Source: Maritimibacter sp. DP1N21-5 (GTDB taxonomy: Bacteria; Pseudomonadota; Alphaproteobacteria; Rhodobacterales; Rhodobacteraceae). Taken from it: DNA of 64,000 nucleotides. This document shows positions 29,402-36,785 of the stretch, piece after piece; the first letter of the stretch is position 1, and each line of letters opens with the position of its first letter. The notes under the pieces were generated by a model that was not told where the DNA came from, searched no databases, and saw only the letters and a program-made list of their open reading frames with translations. The stretch covers positions 1 through 64,000 of the forward strand of contig NZ_JAHUZF010000004.1 of assembly GCF_019218295.1 (NCBI RefSeq). Reading direction: 5' to 3'. The position numbers and the translations under genes are program-made.

Positions 29402-30028
29402 TTACAGTTTTTGTGGACACAAGATATTGTGGACCGGTTTGAAGGATCGCCTATGGTGTGGGGTCACCCCAAGGTCTTGGAGAGCCGAAATGTGGCTTTT
29501 TGATGGATATCCGGCGTTGCGCTCCCAGCCGTAACCCGGGTGCTGTTGCGCCAAGTCCACCATGAGGCGATCGCGCGTCACTTTCGCCACGATGGAGGCC
29601 GCCGCGATCGACAGGCACTTGCCGTCGCCCTTGATCACGGCCTCTGCCGACAGAACGCAGCCCTGCGGCAGAAGGTTGCCGTCGATCAGCAGGTGATCGG
29701 GCGCGAGGTCGAGCAGGGCGACCGCGCGCAGCATGGCGATATGGCTGGCGCGCAGGATGTTGTGGGTGTCGATTTCCTCGACGGTGGCATGGGCGACTGC
29801 GACCTGCGCCGTGGCGAGGATTTCGTCGAACAGGGCATCACGACGCGCCGCGCTCAGTTTCTTCGAGTCGTTCAGGCCCTCGGGGATCCGCGCGGGATCG
29901 AGCACGACGGCGGCGGCGGTGACCGGGCCGGCAAGCGGTCCGCGCCCGACTTCGTCGACGCCCGCGATGCGGAGATGGCCACGGATCAGCGCGGCGCTTT
30001 CATACGAGAAGTCGGGAGCCAGGTTCAT
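29402..30028 (-). CDS. rnhB: Ribonuclease HII
   Basis: 208 aa. Cleaves RNA in RNA-DNA hybrids and at single ribonucleotides. Active-site motif AGVDEVGRGPLAGPV (residues ~22-36), DLAPDHLLIDGN with the next catalytic Asp near 118, and KGDGKCLSIAAASIVAKVTRD near 140. Start at ATG 30028; the frame continues upstream, but that part is Arg/Thr-rich antisense to the neighbour. Adjacent to ccrM, as in other alphaproteobacteria. Confidence 0.95.
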   Translation of the reverse strand: MNLAPDFSYESAALIRGHLRIAGVDEVGRGPLAGPVTAAAVVLDPARIPEGLNDSKKLSAARRDALFDEILATAQVAVAHATVEEIDTHNILRASHIAMLRAVALLDLAPDHLLIDGNLLPQGCVLSAEAVIKGDGKCLSIAAASIVAKVTRDRLMVDLAQQHPGYGWERNAGYPSKSHISALQDLGVTPHHRRSFKPVHNILCPQKL

Positions 30029-30071
30029 GGCTTGTGCTCGCCCATTGCGCGCGGCGATGCAAATGGAAATC

Positions 30072-30099
30072 GGGCGGGGGCCCGAAGGCCACCCGCCCC
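30072..30099 (-). terminator. Possible weak terminator of the 30153-30680 gene
   Basis: A GC-rich hairpin (GGGCGGG with CCCGCCC, inner GGCC/GGCC) lies 50-80 bp past the stop, followed on the minus strand by a short T-containing stretch but no real T-run. Confidence 0.35.
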
Positions 30100-30152
30100 G
30101 TCGAAGGCGGCATTGAAAGCTGGATAAGGTGCCGCCCGCTGCTCGACGTGTC

Positions 30153-30680
30153 TTAGCGGTTGCCGCGCCCGCCACCGTAGTGACCGCCGTACTGGCCGCC
30201 ACCGTGGCCGTCGACCCGGTAGCCGGCGCGTTGCAGGCAGGAGCCGTTATAGACGTTGCGCACCCGGCCCGACTGGCGGTCGACCATTTGGGTCTCGCAA
30301 TAACCCGGGAGCGCCCGGGCGCCTGAGAAGTTCTGCGACAGGCAGCGTTTGCCGAAATAGAGGCCCTGGTTGTGACCACGGCCGATCGGAATGGCGCAGG
30401 CCGAGGGCAGCGTGCGACTGTGGCGACCATAGTCGTGGTCCCGACGCGGCTGGTGGACCTGCTGGCGCTGGGGCTGCGGCGCGACGCGCACGCCGTTGCC
30501 CTGGCCTGCGTTGTTATAGGCATTGAGCGCGATGGCGCCCAGCACGACGGTGCCGATCGCGCCGGCGATCAGTTCGGCGTCTCCCGCACGGGCCGGCGTG
30601 GCGGCGGCGGGGGAAAGGGCCAGAGCGGCGGCGATGGCGGCGGCGCTGGCGGAGCGGGTAATACGGGACAGGATGGACAT
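30153..30680 (-). CDS. Exported Gly/His-rich hypothetical protein
   Basis: 175 aa with a signal peptide (hydrophobic to ATPARA, cut near residue 32), then a short hydrophobic Ala/Gly stretch (LIAGAIGTVVLGAIALNAY) that may be a membrane segment or glycine-zipper-like helix. A middle part has four cysteines (CAIPIG, RCLSQ, YCETQ, SCLQRAGY), and the tail is rich in Gly, His and Tyr. Not recognised as a named family. Divergent from the gene at 30846. Confidence 0.72.
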   Translation of the reverse strand: MSILSRITRSASAAAIAAALALSPAAATPARAGDAELIAGAIGTVVLGAIALNAYNNAGQGNGVRVAPQPQRQQVHQPRRDHDYGRHSRTLPSACAIPIGRGHNQGLYFGKRCLSQNFSGARALPGYCETQMVDRQSGRVRNVYNGSCLQRAGYRVDGHGGGQYGGHYGGGRGNR

Positions 30681-30845
30681 TGGCGGTACCTCTCTGTGGG
30701 CGGGCCGGAATGACCCGTTGCTGATGGACCGAGCATGGGGCCAAGTCGCGCCGCTAACCCATAACGGCGCATTGTCATCTGATATCGCGCGTCCGACGCG
30801 GGGGTGTTATTGGATAGCAAGGCAATTCGGATGCATCCCGGGCGC

Positions 30846-31157
30846 ATGACACAGTCATCTTTCCTCCGCTTCCTTCGTGCCCTTGGGGCCGCCCTGATCC
30901 TTGGCGTCGCGGGGTCGACGGCGGGCGCTGCCTGCTATGCCGATTACAAGGCCAAGCAGGACAATCCGCTGAAGCTGCATTACGGGGTCATCGAACTGCC
31001 CGATGCGGCCTGCGCCTCGCCCGAGGCGGCGGGACCCGTGGTGGCCGACCGTATTGCACGTGAGGGGTGGACGCTCCTCAATGTGCTGGGCATCTTCGAC
31101 GACCAGGGTCTTGCGGAAAGGAAAGCGAGTGCCGGTGAATTCTTCCTCCGCTACTGA
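30846..31157 (+). CDS. Small exported hypothetical protein
   Basis: 103 aa from ATG 30846, with a signal peptide ending GSTAGA near residue 27. The mature domain starts ACYADYKAKQDNPLKLHYGVIELPD and ends EFFLRY, and has two cysteines. Family not identified. Its 3' end overlaps the likely GTG start of the next gene, so the two are coupled. Confidence 0.75.
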   Translation: MTQSSFLRFLRALGAALILGVAGSTAGAACYADYKAKQDNPLKLHYGVIELPDAACASPEAAGPVVADRIAREGWTLLNVLGIFDDQGLAERKASAGEFFLRY

Positions 31158-31833
31158 GTTCTCCATGCCCGGCAACCGGGTCGTGGCGCTGGGCATCGGG
31201 GCGATCGTGCTCATCCTCGCGGTGGCGGCGGTCTTCCTGTTCCGCACGCTGCCGGACGCCAATGCCTTCAACGCGCGAGTCGAGCAGCTTTTCGTCGAGA
31301 ACGACGCGCTGACCGGCGCGGCCGAGATCAAGCTTCTGGAGATCCTCGCCCAGTCCGGCACGGCCTTTTCCGACACGCTCAACAGCTACCGGGTGGTGAT
31401 CTTCGTCCTGATGCTCTTCGCCACGGCGCTTCTGGTGGCCGCACTGGTGTTTCTGGTGATCATCGTCGCCCAGAACCGGCGCATGGCGCAGCTTGAGGAG
31501 GCGGGAATCACGGTGAAGTCACTGGCGATCAACCGCGAACAGCGCACGGTGTCGCTAAACAACATGGAGTTCAGCCTGACCGAAGCGGCGATCGAGACGA
31601 TCTCGGTGCTGGCCGAGGCGCGGATGGATGAAGACGTGCTGACCGGGGCAGAGCTCGAGGGGCTGATTTCCGGGCGCGATCCCTCGGACTGCGAGGAAGC
31701 GGCGGGGGCGACGCGGATCAAGCGGCTGCGCGACGCGCTGGGCAACCAGATGATGGCCGAACTTCTGGTCAAGACCATCGCACGCCGGGGCTACATGCTG
31801 GCCATCGACAAGAACGTCATCCGGGTGGAGTGA
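31135..31833 (+). CDS. Membrane-tethered winged-helix (OmpR-type) protein
   Basis: 232 aa from GTG 31135 (ATG 31165 is the alternative). Two transmembrane segments: VVALGIGAIVLILAVAAVFLF, then a ~45-residue loop, then VVIFVLMLFATALLVAALVFLVIIV near residue 95. The C-terminal ~100 residues resemble an OmpR/PhoB DNA-binding domain: a beta hairpin, FSLTEAAIETISVLAEAR, a recognition-helix region GATRIKRLRDALG and the closing wing RRGYMLAID. Predicted topology puts the winged helix in the cytoplasm and the loop in the periplasm, like ToxR in reverse order. Coupled to the small exported protein upstream, which could be its sensor partner (inference). Confidence 0.75.
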   Translation: MNSSSATEFSMPGNRVVALGIGAIVLILAVAAVFLFRTLPDANAFNARVEQLFVENDALTGAAEIKLLEILAQSGTAFSDTLNSYRVVIFVLMLFATALLVAALVFLVIIVAQNRRMAQLEEAGITVKSLAINREQRTVSLNNMEFSLTEAAIETISVLAEARMDEDVLTGAELEGLISGRDPSDCEEAAGATRIKRLRDALGNQMMAELLVKTIARRGYMLAIDKNVIRVE

Positions 31834-31887
31834 TCCGCCCGGTCGTGCTGCCCTGCGAGGGTCGCTAGATGGACGAGACCGGCGCGT

Positions 31888-31900
31888 AGATTCTGAATCT
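31888..31900. promoter_or_regulatory. GANTC palindrome before the acyltransferase gene
   Basis: AGATTCTGAATCT is a 13 bp palindrome holding two CcrM-type sites (GATTC, GAATC), 75-88 bp upstream of the acyltransferase start. A regulatory role is only suggested by position. Confidence 0.3.
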
Positions 31901-31974
31901 TTGTGACATCGTGTTGCAAGGCCGTGTGAGGTAGGTTCTATGGCGGCAATTGACGCAGGCAACTTGGACGCCAG

Positions 31975-33849
31975 ATGAAGTATAGACCTCATATTGACGG
32001 GCTCAGGGCCATTGCTGTACTTCCAGTCGTCGCCTTCCACCTGGGAATTCCATTGTTCTCGGGCGGCTACGTCGGCGTCGATGTCTTCTTCGTGATCAGT
32101 GGATTTCTGATAACGACCATTCTTCTGGAAGATATAGAGTTCGGCCGCTACTCACTGCTGGAATTCTACAAGAGGCGCATGCTTAGGATCCTGCCAGCGC
32201 TTTCGGTCGTTCTGATCGTGACACTCGTCGCTTCAAGTTTCCTATTCTTCGAGAGTGAAAGGATTGAGACGGGAAAATCCATAGTTGCCGCTGCTACTTT
32301 CACGGCAAATTTCTTTTTTTGGAATGATGCCGGATATTTCACTGCGCCCGCTGAGACGAAACCACTTCTACACACGTGGTCTCTGGCGGTTGAAGAGCAG
32401 TTCTATATTTTCTTCCCGCCATTGTTGTTCGTCATCATGAAGTTTGTACGTGGCTATCTGCTGCAAGTTGTCACAGCCCTGATAATTCTGTCATTACTAG
32501 GCTGCATCTTTCTTACCACAAGGCAGCAGCCTACCGCATTCTATCTCCTTCCACCGCGGGCATGGGAGCTGGGTCTCGGCGCTATACTAGCAATAATGGT
32601 TCGACAAGGACGTCCAAGAACGCTGGTCTCACTGCGGGTTCTTGGCCCCTTGGGCTTGGCCTTCACACTGGCACCGATGTTTCTTCTGGATAGTTCTTCC
32701 GCTTTTCCCGGTTGGAACGCTATGGCGCCCGTTGTCGGGGCGGCACTCTTGATAGGATGGGGAGGAGATGGAGCGATTGGCTGGATTCTTTCTTCGAGAC
32801 CATTCGTGGAGGTCGGCAGGATTAGCTACAGCCTATACTTGTGGCATTGGCCTTTGATTGTCTTCTGGAGAGCGTTTTCTGGAGACGATTTATCAGCTAC
32901 CGAGACGTTCGCTCTGCTGATCTCCTCCTGTGCGTTGGGGGCTCTTTCAACATACTTTGTAGAAAGACCATTTCGATCTGGGCGCGCTAGGGCCTGGTCA
33001 GCCCCAAGAGTGACCTTGGGTGGTGGCGCTACACTTGCAATTCTTGCTGCGCTCGGCGTTTCAGCGGCAGCGAATATGACGGATTGGCGCACCTTTCCGA
33101 ACGAAGTTCAGAGAATTGCGGCGACTGCCGATTATCGGTCTTGGCCCGACTACGCGGCGCAGTTTCGCACTGGTAGCTGTTTGATTGGACAGGCGGATGG
33201 GACCTTCGATTCGTTCGATCAAGAACAATGCATAAAGTTTGATCCGGATCGGCAGAATGTTCTTCTGATTGGCGACAGCCATGCAGCCCAGTATTGGGGC
33301 GCCCTGAAAGAAGCGATGCCCGGAGCAAACGTAATGCAAGCGACAGCGTCTGGTTGCCGCGCATTGATCGGTGCCAAGGGGGCGGAGCGCTGCACTGATC
33401 TCAGAGACTGGGTGTTTTCTGAGTACTTGCCGTCTCGTCGCGTCGACATGGTGATCCTAGGAGGGCGCTGGGAAGAAGCTGAACTGGAATATGTGATGCC
33501 TACGCTTGAGGCATTGAAGCAGTTGGCGGACCGGGTCGTTGTCGTTGGACCGACTGTTGAGTATGAGGGAGTATTGCCCGAGTTACTTGCACGCAGTCGG
33601 CTGACCGGGGAAGCGTTCGATTTCGATGCGTTAAAGACGCCTGGTCGAGATCAGCTCAACGGAATGATGCGCCAACTTGCGACAGCGGCGGGAGTTTCCT
33701 ATGTCGACGTGTACGGGACAATCTGCGATGACAGCGCTTGCCGGCTCTTCGCACCTGACGAGGTACTGATGCAATTCGATTATGGACATCTGACTTTGTC
33801 GGGCGCCCGCTACGTGATCTCCGAGAATTCGCGCTACCTCGGCAAGTGA
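31975..33849 (+). CDS. Membrane acyltransferase with C-terminal SGNH domain (OafA-type)
   Basis: 624 aa. The N-terminal acyltransferase-3 domain starts RPHIDGLRAIAVLPVVAFH (catalytic-type His19) and has about ten transmembrane segments up to residue ~370. The C-terminal periplasmic SGNH hydrolase-like domain starts VLLIGDSHAAQYWG near residue 423 and ends with the Asp/His motif DYGHLTLSGARYV. Such proteins O-acetylate LPS, capsule or other surface sugars. Base composition is clearly lower in GC than in the neighbours, with codons like TTA, ATA and AGA used freely, pointing to acquisition. tRNA-Arg lies 240 bp downstream. Confidence 0.93.
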   Translation: MKYRPHIDGLRAIAVLPVVAFHLGIPLFSGGYVGVDVFFVISGFLITTILLEDIEFGRYSLLEFYKRRMLRILPALSVVLIVTLVASSFLFFESERIETGKSIVAAATFTANFFFWNDAGYFTAPAETKPLLHTWSLAVEEQFYIFFPPLLFVIMKFVRGYLLQVVTALIILSLLGCIFLTTRQQPTAFYLLPPRAWELGLGAILAIMVRQGRPRTLVSLRVLGPLGLAFTLAPMFLLDSSSAFPGWNAMAPVVGAALLIGWGGDGAIGWILSSRPFVEVGRISYSLYLWHWPLIVFWRAFSGDDLSATETFALLISSCALGALSTYFVERPFRSGRARAWSAPRVTLGGGATLAILAALGVSAAANMTDWRTFPNEVQRIAATADYRSWPDYAAQFRTGSCLIGQADGTFDSFDQEQCIKFDPDRQNVLLIGDSHAAQYWGALKEAMPGANVMQATASGCRALIGAKGAERCTDLRDWVFSEYLPSRRVDMVILGGRWEEAELEYVMPTLEALKQLADRVVVVGPTVEYEGVLPELLARSRLTGEAFDFDALKTPGRDQLNGMMRQLATAAGVSYVDVYGTICDDSACRLFAPDEVLMQFDYGHLTLSGARYVISENSRYLGK

Positions 33850-34021
33850 TTGTCCAAAAGCGGACTACATTTCTGAAAGGGATCAAATCCAAGCCATCAG
33901 AAACCGATAGTTTGGTCGTTGGCTCCTGCAGACCGTAGTAAGTCCGAATCGTTGCTTCAAAAGGAGCGTCAACCGCTTCCTCGGGATTGAGCATAAGCTC
34001 CCGTTTGGCGTCGCCAAGAGA
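33850..34021 (-). pseudogene. Possible gene fragment between acyltransferase and tRNA-Arg
   Basis: On the minus strand a frame open from 34021 reads protein-like text without a proper start (LGDAKRELMLNPEEAVDAP, later TIRTYYGL and LSVSDGLDLIPF). It begins right after a stop codon and runs antisense into the acyltransferase 3' end. An ATG at 33994 could start a short protein. The family is not recognised. Composition is AT-richer than the backbone, like the acyltransferase. Confidence 0.3.
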
Positions 34022-34090
34022 TTAACCGGCCAACACGAATTACTTGCAGTCCTTATTGTCGCGACGGGAGTCCGTCGCGCAATCGAAAAC

Positions 34091-34167
34091 TGGTGATCCC
34101 GGCAGGATTCGAACCTGCAACCTGCCCCTTAGGAGGGGGCTGCTCTATCCAGTTGAGCCACGGGACC
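34091..34167 (-). tRNA. tRNA-Arg (CCT)
   Basis: 77-nt cloverleaf: acceptor GGTCCCG with CGGGATC, anticodon loop CTCCTAA (CCT), T-loop TTCGAAT, encoded CCA at the 34091 end. It reads the rare AGG codon. No copy of its 3' end was found near 31.8-32.0 kb, so an integrase-type attachment pair is not evident. Confidence 0.96.
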
Positions 34168-34208
34168 GACCGTGTGGTGGTTTGCCCTGATCGCGGCGGA
34201 ATGTCCAC

Positions 34209-35261
34209 TTATTCCGGGTAGGCGGCGTCGAGGGACTTCGGACGGAGCGTGTCGCCGCGGTCGATGGTGGGGGTGAGTTCGATCTTCACGCCCTCGCCGC
34301 GGCCGTCGGCGGCTTCGACCCGTTCGGCGATGATCTCGGCGGCCCGGCGCCCGATCTCCTCGCGGCAGGAATCCATCGTGGCGAGTTGCTTGGGAAGACC
34401 CTTGAGCAATTCGACCCCGTTGAACCCCGCGAGACCCACCCGGTTCGGCACGTCGATCCCGGCGTCGAGACAGTAAAGCAGCCCGCCAGCGCCGATCATG
34501 TCGTTGGAATAGTAAAGGAAATCGAGGTCGGGCGAGCGCTTCAGCATCGCCTCGGTCATCTCGCGCCCCTTGGCGAGGGCGGAGCCGCCTTCGTAGAACT
34601 CCTGATCCATCACCTCGAGCCCGGCCTTGGCGAGCGCTTCGGTGAAGCCTTCGAACCGTTTGCGGGCGCGGTGGTCGAGCGGCATCTTGGTGCCGAGGAA
34701 GCCGATCTTGCGGTAGCCCTTGGAGATGATCCGCTCGGCCATCATCCGTCCTGCCCGGCGGTGGGAGATGCCTACGGCGCTGTCGATCGGGGTGCCGTCG
34801 GTGTCCATGATCTCGACCACCGGAATGCCCGCGCCGCGCAGCATCGCCTTGGACGCGTCCGAGTGTTCGAGTCCGGCGATGATCACCCCCGAGGGCCGCC
34901 ACGACAGCATTTCGTAAAGCACCTTCTCCTCGCGGTCGGTGCGGTAGTTCGTGACCCCGACCACGGGTTGCAACGGCGTGTCGTCCAGAACGTCGGAGAT
35001 CGCGGTCATCACCTCGGGAAAGACCATGTTGGACAGGGAGGGGATGATCACGGCAACGAGGTTCACGCGCTGGGAGGCCAGCGCACCGGCGATCTTGTTC
35101 GGAACGTAGCCCAGCGACTTCGCCGCCTCGAGAACCTTTTCGCGCGTCGCATCCGAGACGTCGCCCCGGTTGCGCAGGACGCGGGAAACGGTCATCTCGG
35201 ACACGCCCGAGGCTTCGGACACGTCGCGCAGCGTCAGCGGGCGTTTCGGGGTCTGGACCAT
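34209..35261 (-). CDS. LacI-family transcriptional repressor (GntR-like)
   Basis: 350 aa. The N-terminal helix-turn-helix is LTLRDVSEASGVSEMTVSRVLRN (residues ~9-31) with the hinge helix NKIAGALAS near 55. The C-terminal part is a periplasmic-binding-protein-like effector domain (VNLVAVIIPSLSNMVFPE onward). The sequence is nearest in style to gluconate-type repressors, but the ligand cannot be read. No sugar transport or catabolic genes adjoin it, so its targets are elsewhere or it regulates itself; ATGTTA half-sites lie upstream at 35291-35363. Confidence 0.92.
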   Translation of the reverse strand: MVQTPKRPLTLRDVSEASGVSEMTVSRVLRNRGDVSDATREKVLEAAKSLGYVPNKIAGALASQRVNLVAVIIPSLSNMVFPEVMTAISDVLDDTPLQPVVGVTNYRTDREEKVLYEMLSWRPSGVIIAGLEHSDASKAMLRGAGIPVVEIMDTDGTPIDSAVGISHRRAGRMMAERIISKGYRKIGFLGTKMPLDHRARKRFEGFTEALAKAGLEVMDQEFYEGGSALAKGREMTEAMLKRSPDLDFLYYSNDMIGAGGLLYCLDAGIDVPNRVGLAGFNGVELLKGLPKQLATMDSCREEIGRRAAEIIAERVEAADGRGEGVKIELTPTIDRGDTLRPKSLDAAYPE

Positions 35262-35290
35262 ATCGGGTGTCTCCTGTGCGATTCAACCCG

Positions 35291-35363
35291 ATGTTAGGCG
35301 CTGACCGGAGAAAACCAAAGCCCTTATTTCATGCATGTTATCGACGTTGTGTCCCGCTAACAT
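35291..35363. promoter_or_regulatory. ATGTTA/TAACAT half-sites upstream of the LacI-family gene
   Basis: ATGTTA at 35291-35296 and 35335-35340, and its inverse TAACAT at 35358-35363. The last two form an inverted pair with a 17 bp spacer. Related words occur in GntR-type operators, but the spacing is not canonical, so autoregulation is only a possibility. Confidence 0.3.
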
Positions 35364-35373
35364 GAGTGGCGCG

Positions 35374-35970
35374 TCAATCGCTTGCCACACAGCGGGTTTC
35401 CTGCCCATCCGGGTCCGGTGAGCGGTAGGTCGCTTCGTTTCCCTTGATCCAGATGAAGCGCCCGAAGCTGCCGTCGTAGCGGCTGCCCGAAGCCGTGCGC
35501 GTCAGGCTGCCAGTATCGACGGTGTCCCCCACTTCGAAGCGGACGGAGGGAAGCGGCGTGTCGAAGTAGCTCGTCACAACCTCAAGATTACCGTCGCAGC
35601 GCCAGAAGGTGGTGCCGGTAGGGTCCGACAGAAGCCAGCGCGCCGTGAGCTGACCTTCGCGGGTGAGATAGGCGGTTTCGATACAGGCCTTCAGATCCTC
35701 TGCCTTCCAACAGTCGTCCCGCCCGCCAATCCAGCCGCGCTGTTCTGTCTGAAGGGCGGTGCGGGCCTCCTCAGCGCCGGTGTCGAGGGCGTCGACCACG
35801 GTGAGCGCACGGGCAAAGACCTCGGCGATCCGCCTATCCAAGGCCGCGAGGTCCGGCGTGGCGCAGATCGCTTCTTCGGCGCTGCTTTCGGCTTTCGAAC
35901 AATCGAAGGAGGACCCCTCTTGCGCCAAGGCAGGGGCGGCGAAAAGCGTGACGGCGAGGAGAAGGCGCAT
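35374..35970 (-). CDS. Periplasmic lysozyme-inhibitor-like protein (LprI-type plus MliC-type domains)
   Basis: 198 aa with a signal peptide ending ALAQ near residue 17. Residues ~22-105 resemble the DUF1311/LprI domain (FDCSKA, EEAICATPDLAALDRRIAEVF, two cysteine pairs). Residues ~120-198 resemble MliC (FWRCDGNLEVVTSYFD; then SGSRYD, FIWIKGNEATY and a final Cys). Both domain types are known to block lysozyme, protecting peptidoglycan. The fusion of the two in one small protein is uncommon. No lipobox, so it should be soluble in the periplasm. Lies 38 bp after the phosphatase gene, same strand. Confidence 0.75.
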   Translation of the reverse strand: MRLLLAVTLFAAPALAQEGSSFDCSKAESSAEEAICATPDLAALDRRIAEVFARALTVVDALDTGAEEARTALQTEQRGWIGGRDDCWKAEDLKACIETAYLTREGQLTARWLLSDPTGTTFWRCDGNLEVVTSYFDTPLPSVRFEVGDTVDTGSLTRTASGSRYDGSFGRFIWIKGNEATYRSPDPDGQETRCVASD

Positions 35971-36008
35971 GGTGGGGCTCCGATCAATCGTGATGCCTGA
36001 TGATAGCA

Positions 36009-36785
36009 TCAAAGCAGCCTGTCGATCAGTCCGGTTTGCACGCTGCCACCTCCCGCAACGATACCGTTCAGTTGCGGCACCTCGTTGTTGAAGCGAAGCG
36101 CGCCGCCCTTGCGGTCGGTGACGACGCCGCCCGCTTCCTCGACCAGCAGCGATCCGGCGGCGACGTCCCACTCCCAAGTCGCGCGCAGCGCCATCATCGC
36201 GTCGTAGCGGCCTTCGGCGGTGGCGGCGAGGCGATAGGCGAGCGAGGGGCGGAACTTGCGCACGACCGGGGGCACCACGGCGTCGATCCACTGGTAAGGT
36301 TCGAGAATGGGTTTGGCGGCGAGCACCGAGGCGCCGGCAATATCATCCCGCGACGAGACCCCCATCGGCACGTCGTTCATTGTCGCCCCGCCACCCAGAT
36401 GTGCAGCATAGAGCTTGTCGCGCACCGGGAGGAACACGACGGCGGCGATGATCCGCCCGGCTTCGGCGATGGCGAGCGAATGCGACCATGTCTCGCCCCC
36501 GTCGATGAAGGCGCGGGTGCCGTCGATAGGATCGACGATGAACACGCGTTCGCGTGACAGGCGGTCGATGTGGTCCGGGGTTTCCTCGGACAGCCAGCCG
36601 TAGTCGGGTCGCGCGGCGGTAAGCGTGTCGCGCAGGAGGTTGTCCACGGCGAGGTCGGCTTCGGTCACCGGACCCTGGCCGCCCGGCTTGTCCCATCTTT
36701 CAGGCTGCGCGCGGAAGAAGCCCATCGCCACCTCGCCCGCGGCACGCGCGGCCTCGGTCAGAAGGGCGAGGTCAGCTCCCGGCAA
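36009..36785 (-). CDS. Inositol-monophosphatase/CysQ-family phosphatase
   Basis: 258 aa Mg-dependent, Li-sensitive phosphatase fold. Metal-site motifs: WLSEETPDH near residue 64, VDPIDGTRAFIDG near 84 and WEWDVAAGSLLVEEAGG near 204. Substrates in the family include inositol-1-P, fructose-1,6-bisphosphate and 3'-phosphoadenosine 5'-phosphate; the ERVFIVDPIDGTRAF context and the pmbA neighbour fit the CysQ-like branch. Overlaps pmbA by 14 bp, so they form an operon. Confidence 0.88.
   Translation of the reverse strand: MPGADLALLTEAARAAGEVAMGFFRAQPERWDKPGGQGPVTEADLAVDNLLRDTLTAARPDYGWLSEETPDHIDRLSRERVFIVDPIDGTRAFIDGGETWSHSLAIAEAGRIIAAVVFLPVRDKLYAAHLGGGATMNDVPMGVSSRDDIAGASVLAAKPILEPYQWIDAVVPPVVRKFRPSLAYRLAATAEGRYDAMMALRATWEWDVAAGSLLVEEAGGVVTDRKGGALRFNNEVPQLNGIVAGGGSVQTGLIDRLL

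Noticed and set aside
34091..34167. tRNA-Arg as an integration site with flanking direct repeats
   Set aside because: No duplicate of the tRNA 3' end was found around 31.8-32.0 kb and no integrase gene is present.
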